DNA of 17,138 bases, from contig JAHHTW010000033.1 of NCBI GenBank assembly GCA_020024265.1, forward strand, positions 1-17,138, written 5' to 3'. The translations under genes and the position numbers were made by a program. Source of the DNA: Anaerotignum sp. (GTDB lineage: Bacteria; Bacillota; Clostridia; Lachnospirales; Anaerotignaceae). Below the pieces are notes generated by a model. That model had not been told where the DNA came from. It ran no database searches and worked only from the letters and a program-made list of their open reading frames with translations. This document shows positions 13,995 to 17,138 of the stretch, piece by piece (position 1 is the first letter of the stretch; each line of letters opens with the position of its first letter).

Positions 13995-15122
13995 ATGTTC
14001 AAAAAACTCACAGCGCTTGCTTTGGCTTCTGTCATGGTAGCAGGCGCAACCGGCTGTTCAGGCAAAGAGGAAGCAGCCAATACACAAACACCGCCCAAAG
14101 GTGATTTTGTAGAAAAAAAGGTAGAGCCTGTCAATTTTGAGTCCGGTGTCACCCTGCAAGAGGATTGTAAACACCTCATCTATTCATTGGGAAATGCACC
14201 TGCTACCATTGACGCTGCCAAATTTTTCAAAATGCGTCTGGAACAGGAAACAAACGGTGCAATGACTGTTGACATCTACACAGACAACGTACTCGGAGGC
14301 GAAAGAGAATTGCTGGAAAGCTGTCAATTTGGGGACTATGACATTGTATTGGCTACCAATGCAACTGTTGCGGCTTTCTGTAATGATATTTACTGTTTGG
14401 ATATTCCTTGGCTCTTTGATAACAAACAGCAGGTTTATGAAGTGCTGGACGGTAAGTTGGGTGACTATCTGGGAGAACAGCTCAACGAGGTTGGGTTCCA
14501 GCTACTGCAATGGCAGGAAAACTCCTTCCGTACACTCTCTACCACAAGCAAGACCATCAACGATATGAAAGACCTCAAGGGTCTGAAAATCCGTATCATG
14601 GAAAATGAATTGCAGCTGGCACAATGGTCTGCTTATGGCGCAAACCCCACACCTATGGCATTTACAGAGCTATTTACCGCTTTGCAGCAGGGTACTGTAG
14701 ACGGTCAGGACAACGGCGCAGAGCTGACATGGCAGTCCAAATTCTGTGAAGTACAGAAAAACTATGTATACACCAAGCACATTTATTCCCCTTACCTCAT
14801 TTTGATGAGTAAGGAAAGCTTTGACGAATTTACTCCTGAAATGCAGGAAATCATACTAAAGGTGTCTGACGAAGCAGTTGCATACGAACGTGAACGCTGC
14901 GGCGAATATGAAGCCATCGCACTGGAAAACATCAAGAACTATCCGGGTATGAACTTCAGCGAGCTGAGCGACGAAGCAAGAGAAGAAATGAAAGCAGCTT
15001 GCGCAGGCATCAAAGATTTGGCTTACCAGAAGGTAGAGCATCCGGAAGTTGTGGATATGCTTTATGAAGAAGTGGAAAAAGCAAAAGCAAAGTTCCCGGA
15101 TGAAAACACACCGGCTGCATAA
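13995..15122 (+). CDS. dctP: TRAP transporter substrate-binding lipoprotein (DctP family)
   Basis: Extracytoplasmic solute receptor of a tripartite ATP-independent periplasmic-type transporter; it captures an organic acid-like ligand and hands it to DctQM. The product is 375 residues. The signal is a lipoprotein signal with lipobox ATGC and lipidated Cys21, as expected in a Gram-positive cell. DctP landmarks include FFKMRLEQETNGAMTVDIY, LDIPWLFD, the ligand-binding Arg in LKGLKIRIMEN, and the family signature PMAFTELFTALQQGTVDGQDN. AAAGGA lies nine bases before ATG. It is first in a three-gene operon, with the next gene starting 23 nt after its stop. The conserved Arg implies a carboxylate ligand, but which one is unknown. 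Confidence 0.95.
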   Translation: MFKKLTALALASVMVAGATGCSGKEEAANTQTPPKGDFVEKKVEPVNFESGVTLQEDCKHLIYSLGNAPATIDAAKFFKMRLEQETNGAMTVDIYTDNVLGGERELLESCQFGDYDIVLATNATVAAFCNDIYCLDIPWLFDNKQQVYEVLDGKLGDYLGEQLNEVGFQLLQWQENSFRTLSTTSKTINDMKDLKGLKIRIMENELQLAQWSAYGANPTPMAFTELFTALQQGTVDGQDNGAELTWQSKFCEVQKNYVYTKHIYSPYLILMSKESFDEFTPEMQEIILKVSDEAVAYERERCGEYEAIALENIKNYPGMNFSELSDEAREEMKAACAGIKDLAYQKVEHPEVVDMLYEEVEKAKAKFPDENTPAA

Positions 15123-15145
15123 GCTTGAGGGGAGGATATTTTGGT

Positions 15146-15634
15146 ATGAAATTTTTGAATGACAATCTTGAGGCGTGTATCATCATACCGCTGATGTTTT
15201 TGATGAGTATCATCATTTTTGTACAGGTTATCATGCGTTATGTATTCCACAGCTCTCTGACATGGTCTGAAGAACTGGCAAGATACCTGTTTGTATGGCT
15301 GGTATATTTCTCTATGGCATATACCGCAAAGAAGGAAGCACATATTCGTATTGATGCGGCAATCAATCTGTATCCCAAGAAATTACGTCCTTATATCGAA
15401 ATTTTGAGCGAAGTGATTGTATTTGCATTTGCTGTATTCATTGCAATCACATCTGTTGGCGTATTCCAAAAGATTTCTGCAAGCGGTCAGCTCTCTCCTG
15501 CATTGCAGCTGCCCATGCAATTTGTATATGCTGCGCCCTTGATCGGTTTCGGTTTGACGGCCATCCGTCAGGTACAGTGTATCTTAAGACGTATCAAAGC
15601 ACTACACGATCATAAGGAGGTAAGTGAAACATGA
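15146..15634 (+). CDS. dctQ: TRAP transporter small membrane subunit (DctQ family)
   Basis: Small integral membrane protein that links the receptor to the large permease subunit. The product is 162 residues with four predicted membrane helices (about 10-32, 45-62, 85-108 and 125-145). The family signature is plain: SLTWSEELARYLFVWLVYF followed by KKEAHIRIDA. The ATG at 15146 is preferred over an upstream TTG because GGGGAGG lies ten bases before it. The stop overlaps the dctM start as ATGA, so the two subunits are translationally coupled. Confidence 0.95.
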   Translation: MKFLNDNLEACIIIPLMFLMSIIIFVQVIMRYVFHSSLTWSEELARYLFVWLVYFSMAYTAKKEAHIRIDAAINLYPKKLRPYIEILSEVIVFAFAVFIAITSVGVFQKISASGQLSPALQLPMQFVYAAPLIGFGLTAIRQVQCILRRIKALHDHKEVSET

Positions 15635-16923
15635 CAACAGGTACGATTGCGGCAGTTGTATTTATTGCCTTACTGGTGAGCTTGGTTTTGACAATCCCCA
15701 TCGGTTTTTCATTGGGTATTGCATCCTTGGCTTATATCTTTTTTACCGATCAGCTGACACTGGGCTTTATTGGGCGTAATCTGGTAACCGGTGTAGACTC
15801 CTTCCCCATCATGGCAATTCCATTCTTCGTATTTGCCGGCGAATTGATGGGCGGCGGCGGCATCTCCAAGCGTTTGCTGGATGTAGCCAATGTATTTTTT
15901 GGTCGTATCCGTGGCGGTCTTGCGATTGTTACCGTTGTTGTTTGTATGTTCTTTGCGGCAATCTCCGGTTCCGGTCCGGCTACCGTAGCAGCAGTAGGCG
16001 GTATGGTTGTACCTACAATGCTGGAAAAAGGCTATGACAAGAAGTTTGTACTGGCACTGATTGCAGCTGCCGGATCTATCGGCGTTATCATCCCGCCCAG
16101 TATCCCTATGGTTGTATACGCAGTAACTGTAAACAGCTCTGTCAGCTCCTTGTTCTTAGCAGGGTTCATCCCCGGTATCCTGATTGGTCTGGTTTTGATC
16201 GGCTACAGCTATTTCTATGCAAGAAAGAACGGATACAAAGGCGATGTAGAGCCCTTCAGCTTCTCTCGTGCAATGAAAGAGGTATGGCGTGGAAAATGGG
16301 CGCTGCTCTCCCCCATCATTATATTGGGTGGTATCTACGGCGGTATCTTCACACCAACAGAAGCTGCTGCTGTATCTGTAATCTACAGCTTAATCATTGG
16401 TTTATTTGTACATAAGGAACTGAATTTCCGTGATCTTTTGGATGTTACCAAACGTGCCTGCGAAACAACTGCAACCATTCTGGTTGTTATCGGCTGTGCA
16501 ACAGGCTTCTCCAAGGTACTGACACTGGGACGTATCCCCACAACTGTTGCAACACTGCTGACAAGCATGACAGACAGCAAAATTCTGATTCTGCTGTTGA
16601 TCAACCTCTTGCTGCTGTTGGTTGGATGTTTTATGGAAACGGTATGTGCGATCATGATTCTCGCACCCATCCTGTTCCCTGTTGTAACAGCGCTGGGCGT
16701 AGATCCTGTGCATTTTGGTATTATTATGGTTACCAACTTGGCTATTGGCTTTATCACACCGCCTTTGGGTGTAAACTTATTCGTTGCTTCACGTGTTGGA
16801 TCAACAACGCTGGATGTCGTCATCAAGGGTATTATACCATTCTTGGCACTGATGATCGGCACACTGCTTTTGATTACATACGTTCCAAGCATCTCTATGC
16901 TCTTACCTAATGTGCTAGGATAA
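15631..16923 (+). CDS. dctM: TRAP transporter large permease subunit (DctM family)
   Basis: Ion-coupled membrane transport subunit of the TRAP system. The product is 430 residues, standard for DctM, with about 12 membrane helices. Recognisable blocks are FPIMAIPFFVFAGELMGGGG, ISGSGPATVAAVGGMVVP, GSIGVIIPPSIPMVVYAV, TPTEAAAVSVIYSL and the inverted-repeat half ETVCAIMILAPILFP with NLAIGFITPPLGVNLF. AAGGAGG is ten bases before ATG. It is the last gene of the operon, with a strong terminator 33 nt past the stop. No catabolic gene accompanies the transporter within this window. Confidence 0.97.
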   Translation: MTTGTIAAVVFIALLVSLVLTIPIGFSLGIASLAYIFFTDQLTLGFIGRNLVTGVDSFPIMAIPFFVFAGELMGGGGISKRLLDVANVFFGRIRGGLAIVTVVVCMFFAAISGSGPATVAAVGGMVVPTMLEKGYDKKFVLALIAAAGSIGVIIPPSIPMVVYAVTVNSSVSSLFLAGFIPGILIGLVLIGYSYFYARKNGYKGDVEPFSFSRAMKEVWRGKWALLSPIIILGGIYGGIFTPTEAAAVSVIYSLIIGLFVHKELNFRDLLDVTKRACETTATILVVIGCATGFSKVLTLGRIPTTVATLLTSMTDSKILILLLINLLLLLVGCFMETVCAIMILAPILFPVVTALGVDPVHFGIIMVTNLAIGFITPPLGVNLFVASRVGSTTLDVVIKGIIPFLALMIGTLLLITYVPSISMLLPNVLG

Positions 16924-16956
16924 CCAATTCTTTCCTATACTTTTTTATTGGTTTTA

Positions 16957-17000
16957 TGAACCGCTTGCAGAATACCCTCCGCAAGCGGTTCATTTTTTTT
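16957..17000 (+). terminator. Rho-independent terminator of dctPQM
   Basis: A perfect 12-bp stem TGAACCGCTTGC (16957-16968) with its complement at 16981-16992, a 12-nt loop, then eight T (16993-17000). Confidence 0.93.
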
Positions 17001-17005
17001 ACACC

Positions 17006-17138
17006 TTAGACCTTGGGGCTTTGCACAAGACCTTGGGGCTTTGCCCCAATGCCCCACAAGGGACTTCGTCCCTTGACCCATTTGTAAGACCTTGGGGCTT
17101 TGCCCCAACACCCCACAAGGGACTTCGCCCCTTGACCC
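17006..17138. repeat. 59-nt tandem two-hairpin repeat, right end
   Basis: A partial unit (17008-17024) is followed by nearly two full units of the repeat seen at 1-123, in the same orientation. Hairpin TTGGGGC-TTT-GCCCCAA is at 17033-17049 and CAAGGGAC-TTC-GTCCCTTG at 17057-17075. The last unit has GCCCCTTG where the others have GTCCCTTG, which breaks one pair. The array runs off the end of the window. Confidence 0.85.

Overview
The window looks like a contig from a low-GC Gram-positive anaerobe of the class Clostridia. The evidence is AGGAGG-type ribosome binding sites, two lipoproteins with a short lipobox, the glmU-prs gene order familiar from Firmicutes, and a D-lactate dehydrogenase with a candidate Rex operator. 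I cannot name a genus. Both ends of the window carry the same 59-nt, two-hairpin repeat in the same orientation, so the contig probably stops at repeats.

Left part (1-5970, all genes on the minus strand): a repeat-rich end (1-460), ldhA (D-lactate dehydrogenase) with its own promoter, candidate Rex site and terminator, then cca - glmU - prs in that order of transcription. These supply fermentation, PRPP, cell-wall UDP-GlcNAc and tRNA CCA-end functions. prs has its own promoter and a strong terminator.

Middle (6100-12362, plus strand): a strong promoter drives an unrecognised lipoprotein with three FG-GAP-like calcium-binding motifs, followed 15 nt later by tadA. Next come about 230 nt with no convincing gene but several nested inverted repeats (candidate structured RNA). 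A 35-codon small ORF with its own terminator follows, then a 47-codon basic small ORF that overlaps by ATGA a pair of half-size ABC exporters. The two ABC proteins form a textbook asymmetric heterodimer: one has Asp in place of the catalytic Glu, the other a divergent signature motif. A bidirectional terminator closes the block. This RNA / small ORF / exporter block is the least explained part of the window.

Right part (12538-16923): a GntR/FCD-family repressor on the minus strand diverges, across a 782-nt very AT-rich spacer, from a complete TRAP transporter operon dctP-dctQ-dctM with a promoter, leader hairpins and a terminator. The regulator most likely controls the transporter; the substrate cannot be read from sequence.
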